A stretch of DNA of 64,000 nucleotides, from the NCBI RefSeq assembly GCF_050947875.1, contig NC_134576.1, positions 58,780,255 through 58,844,254 of the forward strand, given 5' to 3'. A program made the position numbers and the translations under genes. Under the pieces are notes generated by a model, which searched no databases, was not told the DNA's origin, and saw nothing but the letters and a program-made list of their open reading frames with translations. The DNA comes from Dermacentor variabilis. Taxonomy: Eukaryota; Arthropoda; Arachnida; Ixodida; Ixodidae. Below are positions 10,444-20,901 of the stretch, in pieces; position 1 is the first letter of the stretch; each line of letters starts with the position of its first letter.

Positions 10444-12611
10444 CCTCGGCTTAACCTTAGCTTAGCCACAGCCATTTTTTGTAATCCAGTGCATTAATTC
10501 ATAACACAAACATGACCATATGCCATGCTTCTTTAAAATGTGCTTCTTACCGCTGGCGTACCAGTCCAATGAACTTGCCAGTAAGTATAGCATCGACAAG
10601 TTCATAGACCAAACCGTCATGATATTAGTCGGGCAGCGGACTCGGGCGAGCGTCTCAGTGCGCTTTTTCAGAACATCGCAGTCCAGACGCCGTAGCAGAA
10701 ATCTTCCTCGCGTCTATGCTTGCTGCATACTCGAGTTGTAGCCGACGACTGTTTGCCGGTTTTATGTTTCGCGACCCAAGCTTCACGCAGCTTCTTGTCC
10801 TGCGGCTACGTGTGAATAAGGCTGACACCGGCCTCCGTTACTTGCGTCCGGCCCTGCGGCACCGAGCAGTAGCCTACCATGTTGCGCGCCTTCAAGGGCA
10901 GCCACTACCTATTGCAGTGATTTCAAGCATTTTAAAGGAGACACTCGAAGCGGGAAAATTTCGCCACTATATGAGGACCGCAGCGAACGAGGGAATTTAA
11001 ACTCGTTTTCAGCTCGCTTCGGCGCGCCCGAAGAAGCCGACGCGGCCGCTATGTCCACGTGATCCCTCCTAGCACGTCACATAGAGAAAGAAAAAAAAGT
11101 TAAGAGTAGCCACTCCCATACACCCCCAGCGGCCCAATCGACCCTAGCGCGCATGGCGGTTGATGAGAGCAACTGGCCTACACTTCCTGTTTCGGTTTCG
11201 CTGGCGCGAAATTTGGATTACCCCTCGTAACCGACGTTGGGCTGTCGCGGAAGCTTGTCATTTCAGACCACTTTTCTTCACCCAAATGGCAACGCATTTA
11301 TTTGTAGCTTTGATTTAGCGATTCACTCTTTTGTCTAGTCCAATATTTGGTGTGAATTGAGGTAGTGACGCAATTTTTATTTCGATTAAGTTGTAACAGA
11401 TGGAGATAGAGGTAATCATAATTCACTACTGCTTTATCCATCGCGCTTGTCTTCTGTGTTTTGGTACAAGCGCTCATATGTATCAAAGAGACAGAGTTCC
11501 CACAATGTTTTTATTCCAAGGCAACATAGAGGCTGAGCATCGTACTGAGAAGAGCATCGTACAGACATGCAAGGTGTAGAAATATACCTGCATCTTTGCT
11601 TACAAAGTTAACAAATATTACAACAAATACACAGAAAACACAAGTGTTGGCAGAAGCCGGCAAGCTGGTGATTATGGAGCGGTGATCAGCGCCCAGTAGG
11701 CAAGAATCCATGGAACAAACGCGGCGTACAAAACTGATGAAGGAAGTCGCAACATACACACAGCACTTAAGTCGCTAGTCATGACTGTGGTTAACCGAAA
11801 TAATGCACAGAGAAAGAAAGATGGTACAAAAACCACACGACGCAAGATATCAGAAAAGCAAAGATAGAGTGCGTAGGCTGATCTTAAAAGCAGCTAGCCC
11901 AAAATGTAAAAAAAAAATTGCTGCTTGAACATTGGCTGGATGCTCTCGAAAAGGTGATGCTTTGGAGCTTGCCCATTACACGAAAAAGAAACGTTCCGCT
12001 ACAACACTGGCAGGCATTTTTCCTCTTATGTGTCGCCTTCATAAAAAACTTAGAGCCTAAGTGATTTGCTACTGAGTGCTGCTGTTACGTATTGGCAGCG
12101 TTCAAGGTGAACGTTAAATACACTGCAGTCTTCACTTCTCCAAAATTCTGCACCTTAACTGGAGCTACAAGTCCGCTATTACGCGGCTAATAGCCGAAGT
12201 AAACCTCTTTACCACTATATGTTCCTTACCACTATATGTACTACCCGCTTTAACGCATTTCAACAAGTGCTTTTGTTATCAATGTATTACTTGAGCTAGA
12301 GAGATAAAGCGCACACAGTGACTAACCGACCCACAATAGCATGTAGAGTTTGCCAGCAGATGCTACAAATATACAGACAATATACCGAATTTCTTGTCAA
12401 GGTCATGCAAATCCCTTCGAGCAAATACAGGTAGTGTCCCTACTCCTCATAGTGGGTGAACAAACCAATGGATAAAACGAAGGAGCGCCTAGTTCCCTTG
12501 CACTCAATAGAAGGCCATAATGAAGTCTGCTATAACGAGTGATGACTTCAGCAAAGTGATTGCGGGACTGGATTTAACTCCAATACCTTTGCGTAAAGCT
12601 GCCGCTAACTG
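10444..12611. other. Unassigned intergenic sequence
   Basis: No reading frame here matches a family I know. The A-rich run near 11090 and the segment near 10860-11000 look like ordinary non-coding DNA. The latter shares a short motif (CACTATATGA.CACCGCAG..) with about 61305-61345, so it may be an old interspersed repeat. Confidence 0.4.
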
Positions 12612-12911
12612 CTAACCTTTGAACTTGTCTAGTTGTATGCCAGAGATTGAAGACTGGAACCTAACCTTATCCAAGTTTCGGTTCACGAAACGCACATGCC
12701 AGCATAAAGGAACCCGGCAAAACATTTTGAGAAACTCCTTGCGACACCCCGCAGAGCAGAAATGAAAATTGCCAATGCTCGACAGATGGCGATACAGAAC
12801 GTCGCACACTTTCGAGTGATGTGCGGTGGCCTCAATTATGGCAAGAAAGTGAGATTCAAGTTGTTGTACGTATGCGAAAGCTGCTTCCGATGGCACAGTT
12901 TCCAAGCGCAC
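12612..12911 (-). pseudogene. Possible P-element/THAP-type transposase C-terminal remnant
   Basis: A 99-codon minus-strand frame contains an F.YVQQLESHF segment, then VCDVLYRHLSSIG, then FCSAGCRKEFLKMFCRV, CWHVRFVNRNL. This spacing of helices, a Cys pair and a late Trp/Arg block resembles the C-terminal tail of P-superfamily transposase-derived proteins as I recall them. No catalytic region is adjacent. The resemblance is by memory and weak; it could be a chance frame or another transposon family. Confidence 0.3.
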
Positions 12912-15008
12912 AACCCGAAATTGGCGCCATCCTCACAATCCCCCCCCCTAGTATCTATGAACCACGAAGTACACTACAATCCGTAATTTGCAATATGTGT
13001 GAAGTACTCACTGTAAGTGGTAACTAGAAACATATTTATCATGACTGTTCATGCAAATACTGACCTCCAATAAGTGTGACATCACTTAAGCAGTACAATT
13101 GCGGTGCATGGTGCAGGAGGTATTTGAAAAGCGTACGAAAAATAGCGATATTCAACTGCTTGGACACTTTCACCATTTTCTGCGCAACGAGGCATGATTG
13201 GCCTTTCATGGGCATCTACAGATGTCGTGTCTGCTTATGTTTTGATGTTTTTCTATTGCTACTGAGAATTTCTAGATAAAAGGATGATTGGCGACCAGAG
13301 ACCGAAAGTGCAGCGATCTCTGCGACATCATAAAGATTGTGATGATGGCAACCAAGTGATGCTTTTGTAACGGGTATATCTCAGACGCCGCAAGGTAAAG
13401 AAAGCGTTGGCACCACTTAGCTATTTCTGTGTCTTTCAAACTGTTTTAAATCAGAACTAAACTATCATAACCAACTATAGTGCTAGTTGTAATAAGGGAG
13501 GCACCTGTACTACGTCCTGTACATGGAAGTCAACGAAGTGGAGACTAGACAGGCTTCTTGCAGTGGCTTCGTTGGCACTTGGATACAGTTCGGTGTTTTT
13601 TGGCCGCAATTGCACGCAACAGTTGCTTATATAGCTTCATTACTAAATGAAAAAGTTTTAATCCTGAGAAACAACAACAATATGGCATGCGGCTGCTAAT
13701 GTGTTTGTGAGACCTTTTTTATTTTGTTTTGTTTTTCGGCTTTTTCTTGTGCAACCCGTCGCAAGTAGCCTAGGTGAATGCTGTTGGCGTGCAGCGAATA
13801 ATGGACGGAACGCCTAATGAAGCATAAACGCAACGCGCGGAGTGATAAATTTTCTCACCGAACTTTTTCCGGAACTTCCGCAGCATTGACTGCTGTGTGT
13901 GAAACGGAGTATATGTCACTTGGACCAGGCTGCTGGCATTCATTGCTGCCACCCTGCTGCTGCCGCTGCGCTTCCTACGCGGCTTGCCATAGGGACTAAC
14001 ATCTGAGGCAATGGACACTAAACGCTTAATACAAGGTTCGATGTCTTTCCGAATGCGGCAAAACATGGTTTCTTGTACTATAAAAAAAACAAAACGCGAT
14101 GTATTCTCCGCATAACACCGTGGCTTACGTATATATAAATCACACCGCTTTATAACACAATGCACCGATATATTCGGCAAACAAAACGAAAAACGAAGAC
14201 ATATACTTGGCCAAAAAACGTAACTGTTTTGCAGTGAGCACACCTTAACCACTACGGAGAGTTATTGCTTCTTGCACGGTAGGCAGAAAGGGTAACATGA
14301 AGCATGGCGTCCGAGAGTAAAAGACTAAAAAGGATGCACAGGCACACATGCAGCAAGAAGACAGCGGGAAAAGTGCTAGCACATCCAGTGCGCATTTATA
14401 AATTTGGAGAAATCACGAGCCCTTGCATAGCACTACTTCGGAACCGCCTTCAAATATAAAGGATGTGTGTCAAAGCTACATAGTGTTTAAAGCGCTGTAG
14501 AGATCTTAAGTACATAGATATTGCGCTGAAATCTTTTTTGCCAGTTGATGCGCCCTTAGGTTCAGACTAGATCAAGAAATGAGATATAGGCAACAGGGTT
14601 AGAAAAGAAAACCACCGCGACATTTACACTCAACCCACACGACTTCTGACAATTTTAGAGCAAACCCTGTTTCCGAACTCTGACGGATTTCACTGACAGC
14701 CTAATTTTGGTGCCTTGGCAAAGAGCACAAACTCCAGAACTACAAACATTTATGTTCCCGATGGTGAGATTAAACCTCGCTCAGAAACACAGCAGCCAGA
14801 TACCCCAAGCATTGCGTCACAACCACACCTACACTTTCATCGTACCAACACGAACTGCCTACTTGAAATGGACGCCACGTGTTTCACACTGCCTCGCACA
14901 GGTGCGCCTGAGCGGACATGGGCGCACCCGAGTAGATGTGAGAGTGCTGGGTTCGGGAAACTGGTAGCGTCGTACTGCACTTCAATCTTGGTTCATTTGT
15001 GTCACCGC
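12912..15008. other. Unassigned sequence
   Basis: No gene or repeat that I can support. A 160-codon minus-strand frame at 13770-14252 has no recognisable domain and a composition that looks like non-coding sequence. A 105-codon plus-strand frame at 14715-15032 also lacks any family signature. Confidence 0.4.
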
Positions 15009-15908
15009 ACCGAGTTTCCCGCGCATTCATGAACACGTGAGTTTTGCTTCTAACCATGAAGAACACTCGGTTTTTCTTGTGATTACGAACAGCGCTGAGT
15101 TTGGATTGTAGCCATGATTAGCACTGAGTTTTGCTTGTAACGATGACGAATACTGCGTTTGCTTGTAACGATTAACAGCATTGAGTTTTGCTTGTAACCA
15201 TGAAAACCGCGGAGTTTGATTTGTAACCATCAGCACAATGAGTATTGCTTTTAACCATGAACCGCACCCACCTTTCCTTGTAACCTTGAACATCACTGAG
15301 TCTTGCTTGTAACCATAAACAGCACTGAAGTTTGCTTTAAACCCTGAGCCGCGCTGAGTTTGGCTTGTAGCAATGAAGCGCACTAAGTTTTCCTAGTAAT
15401 CTCGAACTACACTCACCTTTTCTTGTAACATTGAACAGCGCCGAGTTTGTCTTGTAACAAGGAACAGCACTGAGCTTTCCATTATTCCATGAGCAACGCT
15501 GAGTTTAGCTTGTAGCCATGAAAAGCACTCAATTTTGCTTGCAACCATGAACAGCACTGAGTTATGGTTGCAGCCACGAATACGACTCAGTTTCGCTTGC
15601 AACCGTGAATAGCGCGGAGTTTTCCTTGTAACCACGAATAGCACTCATTTTTAATTGTAACTTTAAACAGCAGTGAGGGATGATCATGAACAGCACTCAG
15701 TTTTTCTTGTACTATGAACAGCGCTGAGTTTGGCTTGTTACCCTGAGCAGCACTGAGATTTTCCCGTAACCCTGAACAATTCTGGGTTTTACTTGTAACA
15801 ATAAGAGCGCTGAGTTTTGCTTGTCGTGACGAATATTACTCAGTTTTGCTGGCAGCCCTAAAAGGCACTGTCTTTTGATTGCAACCACGAGCAGCACTCA
15901 CTTTTGCC
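15009..15908. repeat. 29-bp minisatellite array, left block
   Basis: About 30 diverged head-to-tail copies of a unit close to GAGTTTTGCTTGTAACCATG followed by AACAGCACT (29 bp). Units vary from about 28 to 31 bp. The complementary strand has no stop codon in any frame of the consensus, so several long minus-strand open frames here are by-products of the repeat. The same unit resumes at about 18151, so this is one array split by an insertion. Confidence 0.9.
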
Positions 15909-15972
15909 CAAGTCTTTTCTGGCCCATGTCTTTTCTGTCTTTCTGTCTTTTGCCCATGTCTTTTCTGGGCCA
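15905..15972. repeat. Short tandem repeat at the insertion border
   Basis: Three to four imperfect copies of a GCCCATGTCTTTTCTG unit lie at the left junction between the 29-bp minisatellite and the inserted Gypsy fragment. Confidence 0.65.
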
Positions 15973-18145
15973 ACACATCGTTGCGAACGGTGTTTATCCA
16001 CTGCGGCATAACATTGAGGCGATACTGGCCGCGCCGAAGCCAACATCGTTAAGCCAGCTGAAATATTTATTGTGCTCAGTTGCGTATTAAGATAAAGTAT
16101 TGCCCAACTTGTCTACGTGGCCATCTCCCTTATATCGCTTGCTGGCAAAGGGCGGGATGTGGAAGTAGAGGCCGTCCCAAGATAGCGCATTTCAGGAAGG
16201 AAACTAAGGCAAAGGCAAAATTTCTAGTCCACTGTGACCCGCTGAAACCCTTTCGGCTGGAATACGACGCATATTCAGTCTGTATGCTCGCACTGCTGTC
16301 CCATAGCATCAAGGGCGAAAATTATCGGATAGCTTTTCGCTCTAGGACCTTGATACCAGCGGAGCGCAATGATTTTCAAGTGGAAAAGGAAGCGTTCGCC
16401 CTTGTTTTCTGTGTGTTGAGGTGCTGAGACTATTTTTTCCGTAATAAATTTGTTTGCAGAAGTATCATGAGCCGTTGAAAATCTATTCTATCCAGAGAGA
16501 CCAATTGCACAGATTATGGAGGCCAGCACACATGTTTGAACGCTCCTTTTATCAGCGTAAATCGTAAACGAAATCGTATCAGCGTAATTTAGTAAACGAC
16601 CAATGAACGCGGATGCGGACGCTTTGTGTGGTTTGCCTCTGCCAGAACAAGGGCTTACTGGTGAAGACGGTTTTTTCCAATCTGTGCTACATGCACAAAC
16701 GTTGACAGAGTTTTCTCTCTACGCGTCACAGTTGGCAGACAGCACCAGCGAGGACATGCTGCTCCGAGAGGTAAAGACAGTTTCTGCGTGATTGACCAAA
16801 CCAACTAGGTCAAGAGACAGCGTGTGATGCCATACTGCGTCCGCAGACAGGAATTCACTTTTATTAAAGGACTAATCTACTGGGTCCATCGCGGAGTCCT
16901 GCCAGAGGTCGTGAGGGCATCTGTTGTGTGAAATTTTCAGGGCACCAATTCAGGCACGATGGGAATGACGGATCTGACTCGTACAATGTTTTGGCATCCC
17001 AGAATGGACCGTGACATAGAGCAACTGGTACAGAGCTGACAGCAATGTTTACAATGTTGGCCCATGCCAGCCGAACAGGTCCATTCAAGCTGACCGAATA
17101 TCTACAAACATTGGCCTCACCTGTATATCGACCATGCAGGCCCGGTTGAAGGTCACACTATGTTGGTGGGAGCGGAAGGTGAAATTAAACCGATGGAGGC
17201 AGTGCCTCTTACGACAGCAAAAGCGAAAACTACATACAGTTGAAGTACTGTGAGCGATTTTCATGCGTTTGGGTCTGCCCTACACATTCGTTTGAAACAA
17301 TGGGCTACAATAGTTCAATTACTGAAATATGTTTTTCAGAAATACCCAGTGCGTCATGTTGCCTCCGCCCCATACTATCCTCTGTCAAACGCACTGGCGG
17401 AGGAGGCCATGCTCACCATTACGGAAGGTATCAAAAAGTAAGGATGGAAGTCTGCTCAATATAATTTCGAAGTTCTTGTACGGCTACAGAGTAACGCCGA
17501 CTTGCGAAGGCAAGTCGCCTGCCAGGATGTTGCTGGGTTTTCAACCCAGAACCTGTTTAAGTGAACATTTTCCAGAGGAAGAGGTGGCACGGAATTCCAC
17601 GGTGCGCAGAACCCCAGCACCGCTGTCACAATACTTTTCACTGCTAATGCCCGATTAGTCGCGGTAGTACAATAACAATGGCCAGAGATGGTTACCCAGC
17701 ACGGTGACGCCAGCAAGAGCTTGGCGTATGGTCACGGTGGGCACCACAAGAGGGCTGCAGCTCCTTCACGTAGACCAAGTGCGCTCAGGACAGGCAGCGT
17801 GTGAAGTGAAGCAACAAATCTGCGCAACTTGGCCGGGAGACAGCCAAATCACAGATAGTGATCAACTGAAAACAATGGAAGACACCGAACCATCCTCACG
17901 CGGATCACTTGGTACGTCTCAGTCTTCATGGGAAGCAATCTCAAGTGCACCGCCGGGCTTAGGACTCCCTAGGATTTCTACGCCCACAACACCCCCGATA
18001 GGCTAGGCTTCTAAGGATAGGAAGTGCCGTATAGCGTCAAGGCAAGCCCTTTCATCCTATAATGAAGTGCGCATGCTCCGGGTGATTCGCGCAGAATAAA
18101 TGCAGTCACACTATCTTCAATAAAATATTCCACCGCTTGCACCTA
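15973..18145 (+). mobile_element. Ty3/Gypsy pol fragment inserted in the minisatellite
   Basis: A heavily decayed plus-strand Gypsy that starts late in the RT. Readable blocks in order: NIEAILAAPKPTSLSQLKY (about 16010-16070), the RT/RNase H connection (LPNLSTWPSPLYRLL, about 16105), RNase H with SHSIKGENYRIAFRSRTL and an E-K-E-A-FALVF block (to about 16430), NADADALCGLPLP (about 16605), then an integrase end with VRHVASAPYYPLSNALAEEA (about 17350-17410) and KFLYGYRVTPTCEGKSPA (about 17470). Frames change many times and the integrase N-terminus is barely readable. The tail extends past 18006. Its pol sequence differs from the other Gypsy copies in the window, so it is a separate family. No LTR pair or target duplication was found. 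Confidence 0.75.
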
Positions 18146-18150
18146 CCGAT

Positions 18151-18692
18151 TCTGTTGTAGTTACCCGCGCTGCAGGAGTTTCGCTTGTAACCATGAACAT
18201 TGGTTTTTTTCTTCTGAGCATGAACAGCACTTCGTTTTCCTTGTACAGATAGACAGCGCTGTGTTTCGCGGGTAACAATGGACAGCATTCAGTTTCGCTT
18301 GAAGATATAGATATCGCTGAGTATTGCTCGTAACTTTGAACAACACATAGTTTTTCAAGGAACAGTACTGAGTTTCACTTGTAACTATTTACAACAACAA
18401 GTTTTGCTTGTAATCATTCTCAACAACAAGTTTTGCTTGTAATCATTCTCAACAACAAGTTTTGTTTGTAACCAAGAACAACACTGAATTTTTCTTGCAA
18501 GCTGAACAGTCCTTAGTCTGGCTTTTAGCCATCAACAATATTGACTTTTCCTTCTAACCATGGATGCCAGTGAGGTTTTCTTGTAGCCCCGAATAGCACC
18601 CAATTTCGCTTACAACCATCAATACCACGGAATTTTCTGTGTAACCATCAGCACCACTGAGGCTTCCTTGTAACCGCGTACAACGAAGCTGA
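18151..18692. repeat. 29-bp minisatellite array, right block
   Basis: About 17 further copies of the same 29-bp unit as at 15009-15908, more diverged, including three nearly identical neighbouring units near 18385-18475 (CAACAACAAGTTTTGCTTGT type). This suggests recent local expansion. It continues the array interrupted by the Gypsy fragment. Confidence 0.88.
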
Positions 18693-18752
18693 ATCAAAGG
18701 GCGAGTCCACTCGCACCTGAGTGGCTGGGTGCTTTCGTCACCGAAAGCTAAC

Positions 18753-18803
18753 TATATATATATATATATATAGATATATATATATATAAATATATATATA
18801 ATA
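18753..18803. repeat. (TA)n microsatellite
   Basis: Nearly uninterrupted TA dinucleotides, with a single G and a short AAA interruption. Confidence 0.9.
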
Positions 18804-19410
18804 GTCTCATTGTGTAATATGAATATTATAGTTGTAACAGGTCATAGAGTCTCGCATGCCACCGTATGACTGCTTTGAGGCGTCTGAAGCTCACACACTT
18901 TGGTGTAGCGCTAGGGAAATACAGCGCCCCTGAACTTCTCCCACCGGCCTTTTTACTTGTCGCGGCTGCACCAGATGGCTGTGGCAGTAGGAAATAAGGG
19001 TGGTAGGCGTCTTTAAAGCGCTTGCGCCACTGGACTCAACACATCAGCGACAAAGCAAATTATACATATAGGAACTTATACTACGGCTAAAGATGTGCTG
19101 TTTAAAGGCTGCCTCACCTATAGGAATTGCACAGTAATATAAACGCTCTTCAAGCATCACCAACCACGAACATAAATCTTTTTATATATATTTTCAATAC
19201 TAACATTTTATAGGCGTTCCTTTGTGTAGAATGAGAATCATGAATGATGCTTTCTATGCAGTTGTTCATGCCGGGCAACAAAACAAAATACTCGTATTTG
19301 TGTTCATGAAAAGAAAGCATCGGAAATAAGCGAATGGTCATCACTTCGGAGGCGGTATTTTAAAAACGATTGTGATGTCTCTTTCTTAAAATGATTTCCC
19401 TCCTTTATAG
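18804..19410. other. Intronic or upstream sequence of the CLCA-type gene
   Basis: No coding signature. The last 30 bases form a pyrimidine-rich tract ending in AG, the acceptor for the exon at 19411. Confidence 0.5.
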
Positions 19411-19583
19411 GTAAATCATTTTTGCAACTGGGAGCAGGGAAGTCACAGACACAACAACTTAGCTCCTAACATGCAGAACGACATCTGCAACGGCGAGTCT
19501 ACATGGAACGTCATCAGAAGGAACAAAGACTTCATCGGGCACGCACCCTTCTTTTTTGCTGAAATGATCACTGAAGCAGCAAC
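19411..19583 (+). CDS. CLCA: CLCA-type protein, exon with HN..APN.QN..C motif
   Basis: This exon opens after a TCCCTCCTTTATAG acceptor and reads VNHFCNWEQGSHRHNNLAPN, then MQNDICNGESTWNVIRRNKD and on to EAA. Calcium-activated chloride channel regulators carry this block just before their VWA domain: FC-x(n)-HN-x-APN-x-QN-x-x-C followed by STW-x-VI-x-x-x-x-DF. The exon is 173 bp, starts in phase 0 and ends with two bases of a codon at a GTGGAA donor. The next exon (23458) supplies the third base, giving Thr. CLCA proteins are secreted or membrane-anchored, self-cleaving metalloproteases that modulate calcium-activated chloride channels; this is family knowledge. The donor is weak, so the 3' boundary is less certain than the acceptor. 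The N-terminal protease exons with HExxH were not found upstream in the window. Confidence 0.75.
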
Positions 19584-20693
19584 GTGGAAACTGGCCGCGT
19601 TGGAATTGGCGTATTCTTTTTTAATCTGCGGGGCAAGCCACGTCAACACAAAAACGACAAGGTGCTCCTCCTGTGGTCCTTTTTGTGCTCATTCAAAAAT
19701 AAACGTTGGACGCCCAAGCAAATCCAGCTTCAGCACAGTGGTTTTTGTGACTTCGTGGTGTCGCACTTTAGTATAACTGCAAATTTATACTCGTGTGAGT
19801 TTATCACAGCGAGCAGAAATTGCTATTGATTGCATTTTTAGGTGCCCTAGGTATCAACCTCAAACATTTAGGAACGGACTCATTTTCACTCGCGAAAACG
19901 AGCAAGTCTATAATACTTGGAGCAAAGTTGAGGCGCCGCCGTAGTTTCCTGATTCAGACAAGCAATTTGAAGTAATTAGCAGACCTTCTATTTGTTCCGA
20001 TTCTTAAGATGTGATTTAGGAACTTGACACTCGTAACAGACGTGAAAATTTCATACTTATCTAACGCTTTCACCCCGTGAATATTTGACCTGGTCGAAAA
20101 AGTGCATATTGTATATGTACAGCGTGCCCTAGCTAATTTTAGCCAGAGTGTAAAAATATGCGAATGCCACCTTTAGCTAGACAAAACCAAGGTAATGTTG
20201 TTTGCCGTCGCTTGGAGGTACTCAAATTATTTTTTTTCATTCCGCCTAATTAGATCAATAGTCCGAATTATATAATCATCTTCCCAAATATTGAAATTAG
20301 ATAAGAAGTGTCAAATAGAAAATTGTAGGGCGACATCCGAAATTCCCGATACAGCTTTACGTCGCACAATACCTCCTACATAGAAGTTTTTTTTTTTTTG
20401 AGCATGAAAGAAACCCGCAAATGCACACAAAATTGAAGCGCGACTGGCCGGTCAAGACATTTTGCGCGTATATGCGGGCTTCATTCAAGCTCGGAAAAAC
20501 ACTTGTGTTACCCGTGCTGAGACAACAGAAAGCTGTATCGCGAGTTTTTTATGTTGCTGTATAATTTCCACTTTGACACCAGAAAGGTTCTCGCTGTCGC
20601 AAAAATTTCGCACAAGTGTTAAGGCACCGTTTACCAAACGCGTACTAAATGGCAGTGGCTTAGCTCGACGATGCCAGAATATTCGTAGCTTGA
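19584..20693 (+). other. First part of a CLCA-type intron; no embedded element recognised
   Basis: The intron runs from 19584 to 23457. This part is AT-rich and holds a poly-T run near 20386. I see no coding or repeat signature. Confidence 0.5.
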
Positions 20694-20901
20694 GCTGAGG
20701 GAGGTCGCCCAGCCTCCTGGCGACGCCGCTTTGCTAGACGTTCCTCCCTTTGCTCCGGTGTCTCCGCAGCACGTTAGGCTTCTTCTGGTCGTTCTTCCTA
20801 CGCTCAATCGCTAATTGCCAGGCAACTACTTCGGGATCCGATGAGTTAGGATTCTCCGCGTTTCTGCGCCGCTGAGCAGCAATTTCGCTCTCCTTCTCCA
20901 T
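20694..20901 (-). pseudogene. Degenerate basic helical-repeat fragment (AETPEQRxERLAKRR type)
   Basis: The minus strand from 20901 encodes MEKESEIAAQRRRNAENPNS and continues to a TAG at 20734. In the next frame, over about 20770-20700, it reads AETPEQREERLAKRRRQEAG. This charged Glu/Arg repeat is a common motif in transposon-derived invertebrate proteins that contain runs of A-E-T-P-E-Q-R-E units. Here only one clear unit remains, with a frame break between it and the ATG-led part. It sits inside a CLCA-type intron on the opposite strand. No host role is claimed. Confidence 0.45.

Noticed and set aside
13770..14252. 160-codon minus-strand frame as a gene
   Set aside because: No recognisable domain, no splice or promoter context, and amino-acid composition like random sequence.
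15027..15897. Minus-strand open frames of 118, 83 and 61 codons as repeat proteins
   Set aside because: They follow from the 29-bp minisatellite, whose minus strand has no stop codon in any frame; the peptide shifts frame every unit, so it is not a coding repeat.
18106..18358. Two minus-strand frames of 60-65 codons
   Set aside because: Same minisatellite by-product as the left block.
19471..19776. 101-codon open frame starting at ATG 19471 as a complete small gene
   Set aside because: The first part is the CLCA-type exon (19411-19583), whose frame extends upstream of that ATG to a splice acceptor; the part after 19583 is intron read-through.
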